From an uncultured Desulfovibrio sp. (GTDB lineage Bacteria; Desulfobacterota; Desulfovibrionia; Desulfovibrionales; Desulfovibrionaceae): a stretch of DNA of 64,000 bases. The notes under the pieces were generated by a model. The model had not been told where the DNA came from. It searched no databases and worked only from the letters and a program-made list of their open reading frames with translations. Both the position numbers and the translations under genes were made by a program. Of this stretch, positions 15,802-23,622 are shown in pieces (the stretch's first letter is position 1; each line of letters opens with the position of its first letter). The stretch spans positions 1 through 64,000 of the forward strand of contig NZ_CABSIF010000016.1 of assembly GCF_902477725.1 (NCBI RefSeq), read 5' to 3'.

Positions 15802-18029
15802 GCGCGGTTCGGCAGTTTAATAATCCCGATGATGCCAATTTCAACGCTGATGGAAAGCTGCGGATAGCTCTTGCTGGCAATCCCAACTGCGGCAAGACAA
15901 CGGTTTTCAACGGCTACACTGGTGCCCGACAGCATGTGGGCAACTATCCCGGTGTTACGGTTGACAGAAAAGAAGGGCACATCACCGTGGGCGGCAAGCA
16001 GGTTACCGTGGTTGACCTGCCCGGAACGTACTCGCTGACCGCCTATTCCATGGAAGAGCTGGTGGCGCGTCGCGAGCTGGCGGCTGGCAATGTGCAGGCC
16101 GTTATTGACGTTGTGGACGCCTCGGCCCTTGAGCGCAACATGCTGCTTACCGTGCAGATGCTCGAAATGGGCATTCCCGTGGTGCTTGGCTGCAACATGA
16201 TGGACGAAGCCCGCGCCGCAGGCATCCATATAGATATGGAGCGCCTTAGTGAACTGCTGGGCATCCCCGTGCTGCCCATGGTGGCACGCTCTGGCGAGGG
16301 GCTTGATGAAGCCATGGCTGTCGCCATCAGGTTGGCGCAGGAGGGCAAGGCCAATGCCCTGCGTATTTCTTACGGCAGCGATATTGACCCTGTGCTGTTG
16401 GATATGGAAAAGCGTATTGAAGACAGTGGGTTGTTGACAAAAAAATACATGCCCCACTGGATTGCCCTCAAAATACTTGAAGGCGACAGTGAAATCATGA
16501 GCGAGGTTCGCGCCACCAATGCCGCCCTGGCCGAAGAGCTTGAGGGCATGCGCAAAAAGGCTGCCGCTCATGTGCGCAGCACGCTCAACGCCAATCTTGA
16601 ATCCATCATCACAGATTACCGCTACGGCTTTATCCGCAGCCTCCTGCGCGACGGCATCGTGACCCAGGATGCCGGCAAGGACAGACTGGCCATTTCCGAC
16701 AAGCTGGACAAGGTACTCACCAACGCCTTTCTTGGGCCGCTGATCATGATCGGCGTGCTCTACCTGATGTTTCAGGTAACATTTACTTTGGGCGATTATC
16801 CCAAAGGCTGGGTTGAAGACGGCTTTAAATTGCTGGGCGATACCTGCACAAGCCTGCTGCCAGAGGGCTTTGCCCAGTCGCTTATTGTTGACGGCATCAT
16901 CGCGGGTGTTGGTGGCGTGGTCAGCTTTGTGCCGCTCATCCTCATCATGTTTGCGCTCATATCCTTTATGGAAGACAGCGGCTACATGGCCCGTGTGGCC
17001 TACATGATGGACCGCATCTTCCGCTTTTTCGGCCTGCACGGCGCATCGGTCATGCCCTATATTATCGCTGGCGGTATTGCGGGCGGTTGCGCTATCCCCG
17101 GTGTCATGGCGACCCGTACCCTGCGCAGCCCAAAGGAAAAACTGGCAACCCTGCTGACGCTGCCTTACATGACCTGCGGCGCAAAGCTGCCTGTGTTCTT
17201 GCTGCTGGCCGGGGCATTCTTTCCTGACAGCGCCCCCACCGTCATGTTCCTTATCATGATAACAGGTTGGGTCATGGCTCTGCTGGTGGCGCGCCTGCTG
17301 CGCTCTTCCATCGTCAAGGGCGAGGCCACTCCCTTTGTTATGGAGCTGCCCCCGTACCGCATGCCTACCCTCATGAGCCTTTTGCTGCACTGCTGGGAAC
17401 GAGCCTGGATGTACCTCAAAAAGGCCGGTACCGTGCTGGTGGCCATTTCCATCCTGATCTGGGCCGCCATGACCTTCCCCGGTCTGCCGGAAGACAAGTC
17501 CGCACCCTTTGATGCCCAGATCGCCCAGCTTGAGGAAAAGATCGCGGCTATCCCTGAAGGTGACGAAGCCCGCGCCCCCATTGAAGAAGAACTCGGCAAT
17601 GTGCGCAACGAGCTTAAGGAAGAAGCCCTGGCCTTCTCCGTGGCTGGCCGTCTTGGCAAGGCCGTGGAACCCGCCACGCGCCCCATGGGCTTTGACTGGC
17701 GCACCGATATAGCCCTGCTGGCCGGTGTGGCCGCCAAGGAAGCTGTTGTGGCCACCATGGGCACTGCCTACGCCATGGGCGACCAGGATCCCGAAGACGC
17801 CGCCCCCTTGGCGGAGCGTCTCAAGGGTGATGAAGCATGGTCAAAGGCCACCGCGCTTTCGTTGATGCTCTTCGTACTGCTGTATTCCCCCTGCTTTGTG
17901 GCCCTGGTGGTCATTCGGCAAGAGGCTGGCAGCTGGGGCTGGGTGGCGTTCAGCATTGTGTTCAACACTGCTCTGGCCTTTGCTGTAGCCACAGCCGCCT
18001 ACCAGATAGGACGTACTGTCTGGGGGTAG
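15798..18029 (+). CDS. feoB: Ferrous iron transport protein B
   Basis: A 743-residue inner-membrane Fe(II) transporter with a cytosolic GTPase domain. G1 is GNPNCGKTTVFN (residues about 29-40), G2 lies around NYPGVTVD, G3 is DLPGTYS and G4 is NMMDE. A helical GDI region leads to a membrane domain of about eight segments from residue 310, with the two Gate motifs around MEDSGYMAR and GGCAIPGVMATRT. A long acidic helical loop (about residues 560-615) separates the late membrane helices. The length is slightly below E. coli FeoB. GGGGGAGG precedes the ATG at 15798. No feoA adjoins it, which is unusual for this transporter. Confidence 0.95.
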   Translation: MSAVRQFNNPDDANFNADGKLRIALAGNPNCGKTTVFNGYTGARQHVGNYPGVTVDRKEGHITVGGKQVTVVDLPGTYSLTAYSMEELVARRELAAGNVQAVIDVVDASALERNMLLTVQMLEMGIPVVLGCNMMDEARAAGIHIDMERLSELLGIPVLPMVARSGEGLDEAMAVAIRLAQEGKANALRISYGSDIDPVLLDMEKRIEDSGLLTKKYMPHWIALKILEGDSEIMSEVRATNAALAEELEGMRKKAAAHVRSTLNANLESIITDYRYGFIRSLLRDGIVTQDAGKDRLAISDKLDKVLTNAFLGPLIMIGVLYLMFQVTFTLGDYPKGWVEDGFKLLGDTCTSLLPEGFAQSLIVDGIIAGVGGVVSFVPLILIMFALISFMEDSGYMARVAYMMDRIFRFFGLHGASVMPYIIAGGIAGGCAIPGVMATRTLRSPKEKLATLLTLPYMTCGAKLPVFLLLAGAFFPDSAPTVMFLIMITGWVMALLVARLLRSSIVKGEATPFVMELPPYRMPTLMSLLLHCWERAWMYLKKAGTVLVAISILIWAAMTFPGLPEDKSAPFDAQIAQLEEKIAAIPEGDEARAPIEEELGNVRNELKEEALAFSVAGRLGKAVEPATRPMGFDWRTDIALLAGVAAKEAVVATMGTAYAMGDQDPEDAAPLAERLKGDEAWSKATALSLMLFVLLYSPCFVALVVIRQEAGSWGWVAFSIVFNTALAFAVATAAYQIGRTVWG

Positions 18030-18062
18030 CACTACTGTTTGATTTCTGATTCCCCTCCTTGA

Positions 18063-18105
18063 TGCCTGTGCCGCCTGCCTTGACAAAGGTCTGGCGGCAC
18101 AGGCA
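18063..18105 (+). terminator. feoB terminator
   Basis: A 13-bp perfect stem (TGCCTGTGCCGCC at 18063-18075 with 18093-18105) and an inner CCTT/AAGG stem lie 34 bases after the feoB stop. The T-tail is weak (TTATCT). Confidence 0.65.
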
Positions 18106-18151
18106 TTATCTGCTGGCGCACATTTGCAGGCCTTTACCGAGGGGTTCAGCA

Positions 18152-18640
18152 ATGCTCAACCGGCTTTTTGCAAGTATAATCCTTATGGTTCTGGCTGTGT
18201 CTCCCGCTGCTGCGGCTACAACGTGGGATGCGTATGTGGTAAGAGTGGAAGACGGCAATACCATTTCAGTCAGCACCAAGAAAGACAGTGAAGAACCAGA
18301 GAAAGTACTGGTTTTTTACGGCATTGAAGCTCCCAGTCTCAGGCAGCCTTACGGGCCTCAGGCGCTGGCCTATTTGCAGCGCATGATGCCCACGGGGGCC
18401 AAAGTGGAAGTTGAAGACGTGGGGCAGCTCGAAGCTGGCCCCATTACCGCGCTTGTGCAGGTGAGCGGTGATTCCGTCAACTACAAGCTGGTGATGGAAG
18501 GTCTGGCCTGGGTGGACAGGCAGAAGTGCAGGGCTATTTTTTGCCGTCGCTGGCTTATTCAGGAGCATCAGGCGGTATTGGACAGGCGTGGCATTTGGGG
18601 GCTGAACATTGGCACCCCCCCCTGGCAATGGACCCGCTGA
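18152..18640 (+). CDS. Secreted staphylococcal-nuclease-fold protein, probably inactive
   Basis: A 162-residue protein with a Sec signal peptide (MLNRLFASIILMVLAVSPAAA, cleavage near residue 22) followed by an SNase-like OB fold: YVVRVEDGNTISV, VLVFYGIEAPS, QPYGPQALAYLQRMMP, NYKLVMEGLAWV and RRGIWGL match successive parts of the thermonuclease family. The three catalytic residues do not appear: the Arg before GI(D/E)AP is replaced by VFY, the Glu after it by a QP segment, and the Arg of the YGR loop by GPITALV. I infer a non-catalytic periplasmic binding protein. The ATG at 18152 has GAGGGG about 8 bases before it; the open frame upstream lacks a signal sequence. Confidence 0.7.
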   Translation: MLNRLFASIILMVLAVSPAAAATTWDAYVVRVEDGNTISVSTKKDSEEPEKVLVFYGIEAPSLRQPYGPQALAYLQRMMPTGAKVEVEDVGQLEAGPITALVQVSGDSVNYKLVMEGLAWVDRQKCRAIFCRRWLIQEHQAVLDRRGIWGLNIGTPPWQWTR

Positions 18641-18671
18641 CACGCCGCCGTAACCCATAAAAGGAGCGCGT

Positions 18672-19094
18672 ATGGAAGTTACAGGTTCCGAAGAACTGCG
18701 TAAATTTCTTGATTCCTGGCAGGATGACCCTCTTAACATCAAGAAATCATTTACGGAATACATGAATTTTCTGGCCGCGCACAGCAATATTTCCTTTACC
18801 TTCAAGGCCCGGCCCGGCGTAAGTTATTCCCTGCGGGCGCGCCACAGCGTACAGACCGAACGTGTACTCTTTGTGCTGCTGGATGTGGTGGATGATGAAC
18901 CGGCAAGCCGCTGGCTTTCCATTTGTTTTTATGACGAAATGGTCTCTGACCCCGGCGAAAAGGGCGACTTTGTGCCCGGCGGCCTCATGGGCGAAGACGC
19001 CCGTTGCTTTAACCTCGAGGACGACGATGCCGTCATGCGCGACTATATCAAGGCGCGTTTGGCCGAAGCCGCCCACAAAGCTGCAAAAGAGTAA
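18672..19094 (+). CDS. Conserved hypothetical protein
   Basis: A 140-residue acidic cytoplasmic protein that I do not assign to a named family. It begins MEVTGSEELRKFLDSWQ, has a beta-rich middle (ISFTFKARPGVSYSLRA, VLFVLLDVVDD, WLSICFYDEMV) and a helical C-terminus with RDYIKARLAEAAHKAAKE. No membrane segments, signal peptide or cysteine motifs other than two isolated Cys. AAAGGAG lies 8 bases before the start. It is separated by 2 bases from the downstream exonuclease gene, so the two are co-expressed. Confidence 0.7.
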   Translation: MEVTGSEELRKFLDSWQDDPLNIKKSFTEYMNFLAAHSNISFTFKARPGVSYSLRARHSVQTERVLFVLLDVVDDEPASRWLSICFYDEMVSDPGEKGDFVPGGLMGEDARCFNLEDDDAVMRDYIKARLAEAAHKAAKE

Positions 19095-19096
19095 GT

Positions 19097-19627
19097 GTGG
19101 TTTCTACAGATTTGAGCCGTAGTGTAGCTATTGATTTTGAAACTTCCGGCTACTCGGCCCACAGCGCTTGCGCCGTGGGCCTTGCTCGTATTGAGCAGGG
19201 CAGCGTGACCGATATTTTTTACAGCCTCATCAGGCCGCCGTCATCTCGCGTGATGTTTACCGAGATCCACGGTTTGACCTGGCCCATGCTGAAGGATGCG
19301 CCCACTTTTGCCGAACTGTGGCCGCAAATAGATGCCTTTCTTGAAGGGGCGGGCAGCCTGCTTGCGCACAATGCCTCCTTTGACAAGCGTGTGCTTGCCG
19401 CAAGCTGCCATGCAGTGGGAGTGCAGGAACCCCGTGCGCCTTTTTTGTGTACGCTCAAAGGCTCCCGCCGCAGTTTGCCGCTTGCCTCCAAAAAGCTCAG
19501 CAGCGTGAGTGCCTACTTTGGCATAGCGCTGAACCACCACCATGCAGGGTCGGATGCGGAAGCCTGCGCCCGCATCTATTTGCAGTTGCACGCTCTGGGC
19601 GTTACCGATGCCCAGATGAAACTGTAA
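19097..19627 (+). CDS. DnaQ-like (DEDDh) 3'-5' exonuclease
   Basis: A 176-residue exonuclease domain of the DNA polymerase III epsilon type. The metal-binding acidic residues are in Exo I (AIDFETSG), Exo II (LLAHNASFDKRVL) and Exo III (HHHAGSDAEACA, with the catalytic His of the DEDDh subclass). The intermediate TEIHGLTWPML segment is also typical. It is a stand-alone exonuclease without a polymerase-binding extension, so a repair or RNA-trimming role is as likely as proofreading. The start is GTG at 19097, 2 bases after the preceding stop. Confidence 0.85.
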   Translation: MVSTDLSRSVAIDFETSGYSAHSACAVGLARIEQGSVTDIFYSLIRPPSSRVMFTEIHGLTWPMLKDAPTFAELWPQIDAFLEGAGSLLAHNASFDKRVLAASCHAVGVQEPRAPFLCTLKGSRRSLPLASKKLSSVSAYFGIALNHHHAGSDAEACARIYLQLHALGVTDAQMKL

Positions 19628-19658
19628 GCCGCAGTTCGTCCATTCCTGCCAGATTGAC

Positions 19659-19686
19659 CCCGCCCGGATTTTCGGGCGGGTTTTTT
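19659..19686 (+). terminator. Terminator after the exonuclease gene
   Basis: CCCGCCCG pairs with CGGGCGGG around a 6-base loop, followed by TTTTTT (19681-19686). Confidence 0.9.
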
Positions 19687-19797
19687 GTTTTTTGCGCTTG
19701 CGTTCTGGCCTGACGGAACTCCCTGCGTCTGTCAAAATACCGACCTCTGCCCGTTCTTTGTTTTTTAACATATCTTAATTACATGCTTTTTATGTTG

Positions 19798-19813
19798 TGG
19801 AACGCTTGTTGCT
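19798..19813 (+). promoter_or_regulatory. Sigma54-type promoter of flgB
   Basis: TGGAACGCTTGTTGCT fits the -24/-12 consensus TGGCACG-N4-TTGCW with one mismatch, and the GG and GC are exactly 10 bases apart. It lies 45 bases before the flgB start. Sigma54 control of hook-basal-body genes is common in polar flagellates. Confidence 0.75.
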
Positions 19814-19858
19814 AAAGGCTTGGCAAGCAGATTTCCGTGAACCACGGGGGTACGTAGT

Positions 19859-20272
19859 ATGAAATCAATGTTCAATATGCAGATAGGCCTTGTGGGCAAG
19901 GTCATGGATATGCAGTTGCAGCGGCAGAACGTCATTTCGGGCAATATCGCCAACGTGGAGACGCCCAACTACAAGCCGCGCGAGCTGTCTTTTGAAAAAG
20001 AACTGCAATCGGCCCTCGGGCTTGATTCCAGCGGGGAGATGACCCGCACGGAATCTTCTCATATGCCCACGGCTTTCAGGCCTGATTCTTTTGGACCGGA
20101 ATGGGATATGGCGGTCAAACCGCGTGTTGTTCACGGCGAAGACCGCGTGAATATTGATAAAGAAATGGCCAAGCATGCCAAGAACCAGTTGCAGTACACA
20201 GCGCTTACCCAGGTGATGAGCAAGTCTTTTGAAGGACTGAACAACATCATTCAGGATGGCAAGCAGTCCTGA
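19859..20272 (+). CDS. flgB: Flagellar basal-body rod protein FlgB
   Basis: A 137-residue proximal rod subunit exported by the flagellar type III system. The N-terminal rod/hook signature is present as LQRQNVISGNIANVETPNYKPR, and the C-terminal helix (KNQLQYTALTQVMSKSFEGL) pairs with it in the assembled rod. The length is typical (about 130-138). The ATG at 19859 follows GGGGG. It is the first gene of flgB-flgC-fliE. Confidence 0.93.
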   Translation: MKSMFNMQIGLVGKVMDMQLQRQNVISGNIANVETPNYKPRELSFEKELQSALGLDSSGEMTRTESSHMPTAFRPDSFGPEWDMAVKPRVVHGEDRVNIDKEMAKHAKNQLQYTALTQVMSKSFEGLNNIIQDGKQS

Positions 20273-20344
20273 TTTTTGCCCGCCGCCGCGCCGCTTCCAT
20301 ACGCGGCATAAGATCCCCGGCAGCGGACAGTGTAGGAGGAAGCC

Positions 20345-20782
20345 ATGGACTTCATGACGGCATTTGATATCAGCGCGTCCGGCCTTGCAGCCGACCGCAC
20401 CCGCATCAACACCATTTCGATGAACCTTGCCAACGCCAAGACAACGCGCACGCCCCAGGGTGGGCCGTACCGTCGGCGTAGCGTGGTGCAGCAAACGGCT
20501 GATGTGGATGATCCTTTTTCCATCCACATGCGTTCGGCCCTCGACAGGGCGGTGCAGGGCGTGCGTGTTTCTGCCGTGACCATGGACAATCGGCCCTTCA
20601 AGCGGGTGTACGAGCCAGGCAACCCTGACGCCAATGCGGAAGGCTACGTCATGTACCCCGATATCAACGTGGTTGAGGAAATGGCCAACCTCATGACTGC
20701 CCAGCGCAACTACGAGGCCAACGTCACCACCGTGGATGCCGTCAAGGGCATGTTCATCAAGGCTTTGGATATTGGCCGCTAG
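20345..20782 (+). CDS. flgC: Flagellar basal-body rod protein FlgC
   Basis: A 145-residue rod protein with the N-terminal motif TAFDISASGLAADRTRINTIS followed by NLANAKTT and the C-terminal NVVEEMANLMTAQRNYEANVT. AGGAGG precedes the ATG. Its stop codon TAG spans the left boundary of a 148-bp MITE-like element: TA belongs to the flank and the G is the first base of the element. Without the insertion the same reading frame would end in TAA, so the protein length is unaffected. Confidence 0.93.
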   Translation: MDFMTAFDISASGLAADRTRINTISMNLANAKTTRTPQGGPYRRRSVVQQTADVDDPFSIHMRSALDRAVQGVRVSAVTMDNRPFKRVYEPGNPDANAEGYVMYPDINVVEEMANLMTAQRNYEANVTTVDAVKGMFIKALDIGR

Positions 20783-20929
20783 GGTCTGTTACTAAATAAT
20801 TCTTTTGGCCGATTACTGCGTCATACAGCATTTTTTACTCCAGTCATGGACAGAAAGAGTCCACTCCTGTCGTAAAAAACACTGTTTTCCTTGTCCTCGG
20901 CGCAAAATCTTTTATTTAGAAGCATCCCC
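20782..20929. mobile_element. MITE-like inverted-repeat element between flgC and fliE
   Basis: A 148-bp imperfect palindrome. Its ends align GGGTCTGTTACTAAATAA (20782-20799) with the reverse complement of the right end at 14 of 18 positions. Similarity of the two arms continues inward (a TTTTG match, then ACAG..TTTTTTAC and TGGAC on both arms) to a centre near AGAAAGA. It is flanked by TA on both sides (CTA if the element is taken as 147 bp). There is no ORF, so it would need a transposase in trans, most likely of a TA-targeting family such as IS630 or IS5 relatives; the family is a guess. Confidence 0.7.
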
Positions 20930-20986
20930 TAAGCCATGACCACGATGACAGCATAAAAAAGATTTTTCTGGAGCGCGGAGGTTGTT

Positions 20987-21433
20987 ATGAGCATTCAGGC
21001 AGTTGGCATGCGGGCGTACAGCGAAGCAGTGCAGAATTTCAGCAAGGTGCAGAGCGGCCTGCAGCAGGGCGGCTCCATCGGCGGCCAGACCCAGTTTGCC
21101 AAAACTCTTGACCAGAGCCTTTTGCGCGACAGCGTTGACCGTGGCGAAAATTTTGGCGCCCAAGCGGATTTTATCAAATATCCCACACAGGCGCACACGC
21201 CGGTGACGCCGCAGAACAGCTTTTCCGGCACCATCAAAAGTTCGCTCAACAAGGTTAACGAACTGGACAGCGCCAAAAATGCGGCTATCGAAGACTTCGC
21301 CGCAGGCCGCACCCAGAATGTGCACGAACTTATGATCACCATGCAGAAATCCAGCATGGCCATGAAGCTGACCTCTGCCGTGCGCGGCAAGGTGCTTGAG
21401 GCGTACAAGGAAATTTCCCGCATGCAGTTCTAA
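20987..21433 (+). CDS. fliE: Flagellar hook-basal body complex protein FliE
   Basis: A 148-residue rod/MS-ring junction protein, somewhat longer than the usual 105-120. The conserved C-terminal half is clear: NVHELMITMQKSSMAMKLTSAVRGKVLEAYKEISRMQF ends the protein in the family manner (checked in two segments). The N-terminal half is a variable spacer rich in Gln and Ser. GGAGG precedes the ATG. The gene is now separated from flgC by the MITE-like element. Confidence 0.92.
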   Translation: MSIQAVGMRAYSEAVQNFSKVQSGLQQGGSIGGQTQFAKTLDQSLLRDSVDRGENFGAQADFIKYPTQAHTPVTPQNSFSGTIKSSLNKVNELDSAKNAAIEDFAAGRTQNVHELMITMQKSSMAMKLTSAVRGKVLEAYKEISRMQF

Positions 21434-21552
21434 GGCATCTGCATGATCATATGTTCGCCGCCGGGGCGCAGAGTGTTTATTTACATTGTGATGCGTCCGG
21501 GCAGGTGCATTTTACAAATTCCAGATTTTTATTTCCGCGCGTGATACTCCTG

Positions 21553-21599
21553 AACGCCGAATCCCCCACTGGCTGTGCCTTGGGGGATTCGGCGTTTCT
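21553..21599 (+). terminator. Terminator between fliE and fliF
   Basis: A 16-bp perfect stem (21553-21568 with 21581-21596) closes a 12-base loop; only TTT follows. With the sigma54 promoter at 21673 it divides the flagellar genes into two transcription units. The rest of the 318-base interval shows no gene. Confidence 0.75.
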
Positions 21600-21672
21600 G
21601 GCGCTGCGTCACAAATTTGAATGAACCAGGGGGGTGTTTTAAAAAACTATATAATTACAGTATGTTGTAATA

Positions 21673-21688
21673 TGGCATGGCAATTGCT
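21673..21688 (+). promoter_or_regulatory. Sigma54-type promoter of the fliF operon
   Basis: TGGCATGGCAATTGCT matches the -24/-12 consensus closely (TGGCATG-N4-TTGCT), with GG and GC 10 bases apart. It is 64 bases before the fliF start and downstream of a terminator. Confidence 0.8.
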
Positions 21689-21751
21689 TTGGCAGGGCAT
21701 ATGCCCGGCCAAAGTGCCGGAATTACGCCACGTCTTCGCAGGAGCAACCAT

Positions 21752-23392
21752 ATGCCGGCTTTTCTTATGCAACTTGTCAATTCCATCAAGGCAGTCTGGG
21801 CCAGAATGAGCGTTGCGCAACGCGTGATGGTTCTGGGTGGATTTGTCTTCATCAGCTCTGCGGCCATTGGCCTTTCTGTCTGGGCGTCACGTCCCGACTT
21901 CAAGGTGCTGTATTCCAACCTCAGCGCCGAAGACGCCAGCGTTGTCATCAAGTCGCTCCAGGCCGACAAGGTCATGTACCAGCTTACGGACAACGGAAAG
22001 ACCATTCTTGTTCCCAAGGAAGCTGTGTACGATGAACGCATCAAGATCGCGGGCGAAGGCGGTCTGGTGGGGCAGGGCATTGGTTTTGAAATTTTTGACA
22101 AGGTCAAGGTCGGGCAAACTGATTTTGTGCAGAAAATAAACTACACCCGTGCCTTGCAGGGTGAACTTTCGCGCACCATCAGCGAGTTCCCCAATGTGGA
22201 AAGCGCACGCGTGCATCTGGTCATTCCGCACCGCAGCCTGTTTGTGGAAGAACGCCAGTCGCCCTCAGCCTCGGTTGTGCTCAAGCTCAAGCGGCCCAAC
22301 CTCAAGCCCGACCAGAAAGAAATCAACGCCATCCTCAACATGATGCTCATGGCTGTTGAAGGGTTGGACAAAACGCATGTTTCCATTTCCGACAATGGCG
22401 GTAAGGTGCTGTATCAGCCGGAATCAGACAGCCTCGCTGGTGCAAGCTCCACCCAGATGGAACACCGCCAGCAGGTGCAGCGCAACCTTGAACGCCGCAT
22501 TGAAGAAATGTTGCAGCCCATGTTTGGCCCTGGCCGTGTTATCGCCAAGGTCAATGTGGATATGGATTTCAGCCAGCGCACCATCCGTCGCGAACTGTTT
22601 GACCCCGAAAAAACCGCAGTACGCAGCGAGCAGCGCAGTGAGGAAACCCAGCAGGGCCGCTCGAATCTTGAGGGTGGCTCGCCGGATGCCAACTTCCGTG
22701 GTGATGGCATAGCCGGATCTGTTTCACAGCAGAACGGCAGCCGCGAAACCCGTACCACCAACTACGAAATTAACAAGGAAGAGCAGCAAATCGTATCCAA
22801 TGTGGGCGATTTAAAGCGTATGACGGTTGCAGTCCTTATCGATGGGACGTATGAAAAGACCAGCGGAGCGTGGACATTTGTGCCGCGCAAGGCCGATGAC
22901 CTTGAGCGGGTGCGCCAGCTTGTTACCAATGCCGTGGGTCTGGACAAGGCCCGTGGCGATGCTCTGGAAGTAAGCTCCGCTCCGTTTACGGATTCCGAGC
23001 CGCCCAAGGATCCCAATTTTGCCGAAATACTGGCCGATTATGCCGAACGGCTGGGTAAGCCCCTGCTCAACGCATTGCTGGCCTTTTTGTTCCTCATGCT
23101 TGTGGTGCGGCCCGTGGTTTTGGCCCTCATCCGGCCCAAGGTTGAAGCCGGTGAAATGATTGAGGGGCTTGAAGGCCTGCCCGCAGCCGAAGAACAGCTG
23201 GCTCTGTATGAGGCTCTTGAAGAGGCCTCCAAGGCAGAGGACGAGCCGGAAGCTGATGGAGACGATGAAATTGTTTTCAAAGATATTGAAGCCTTGAAGT
23301 CGCACATTTTCACCCTTTCTGATAATCATATGGAGCAGGTGGTGATGCTGGTGCGCGGCTGGATGAAAAATGATGAAACAGCTACCGCCTAA
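21752..23392 (+). CDS. fliF: Flagellar MS-ring protein FliF
   Basis: A 546-residue inner-membrane protein forming the MS ring. The first membrane helix lies near residues 25-45 (VMVLGGFVFISSAAIGLSVW), followed by ring-building motifs (SRTISEFPNVESARVHLVIP; KAKVNVDMDFSQ-type region) and a low-complexity beta-collar region, then a second membrane helix near 435-455. The acidic cytoplasmic tail ends with a FliG-binding segment (ALKSHIFTLSDNHMEQVV followed by MLVRGWMKN). The start is the ATG at 21752, with GCAGGAG 8 bases upstream; an earlier in-frame ATG at 21677 lies inside the sigma54 promoter. The end overlaps a small ORF. Confidence 0.93.
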   Translation: MPAFLMQLVNSIKAVWARMSVAQRVMVLGGFVFISSAAIGLSVWASRPDFKVLYSNLSAEDASVVIKSLQADKVMYQLTDNGKTILVPKEAVYDERIKIAGEGGLVGQGIGFEIFDKVKVGQTDFVQKINYTRALQGELSRTISEFPNVESARVHLVIPHRSLFVEERQSPSASVVLKLKRPNLKPDQKEINAILNMMLMAVEGLDKTHVSISDNGGKVLYQPESDSLAGASSTQMEHRQQVQRNLERRIEEMLQPMFGPGRVIAKVNVDMDFSQRTIRRELFDPEKTAVRSEQRSEETQQGRSNLEGGSPDANFRGDGIAGSVSQQNGSRETRTTNYEINKEEQQIVSNVGDLKRMTVAVLIDGTYEKTSGAWTFVPRKADDLERVRQLVTNAVGLDKARGDALEVSSAPFTDSEPPKDPNFAEILADYAERLGKPLLNALLAFLFLMLVVRPVVLALIRPKVEAGEMIEGLEGLPAAEEQLALYEALEEASKAEDEPEADGDDEIVFKDIEALKSHIFTLSDNHMEQVVMLVRGWMKNDETATA

Positions 23393-23576
23393 AGCACAGA
23401 ACCGTCAATTGACGGAAAGCAACTCGACGCTCTCGCAGCTCAAGGCCTTGCGCCTTGCGCAAAAAGAAAGCAATCAGCGCGTTGAAGAATTGAAAATGCG
23501 GCTCTTCCACATTACCGAGCAGCATATGGATCAGGCCGTGCGGCTTATCAAGCGCTGGCTTGCAGACAAGGAATAA
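23370..23576 (+). CDS. Small protein resembling the FliG-binding tail of FliF
   Basis: A 68-residue ORF starting ATGATG inside the last codons of fliF (23-base overlap, different frame) and ending 46 bases before fliG. The first half is polar and Gln/Ser-rich. The last 31 residues (from VEELKMRLFHITEQHM to RWLADKE) align without gaps to the C-terminus of FliF, with about 11 identities and most other positions conservative, including the HM, Q, L and W positions. FliF's tail is the part that binds the FliG N-domain, so this protein could bind FliG too. No strong ribosome binding site is present; translational coupling to fliF is likely. It is not a simple -1 frameshift product, because the frame is +1. 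Confidence 0.6.
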   Translation: MMKQLPPKAQNRQLTESNSTLSQLKALRLAQKESNQRVEELKMRLFHITEQHMDQAVRLIKRWLADKE

Positions 23577-23622
23577 GCAACCCCGAGCAGCCTAGTGCGG
23601 ATCTCGGTGAAGGAGTAAGGAG

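Noticed and set aside
23360..23400. Programmed frameshift fusing the small ORF to FliF
   Set aside because: The ORF is in the +1 frame, and no +1 slippery site or shifty stop is visible; a -1 shift would enter the third frame. Coupled reinitiation is simpler.
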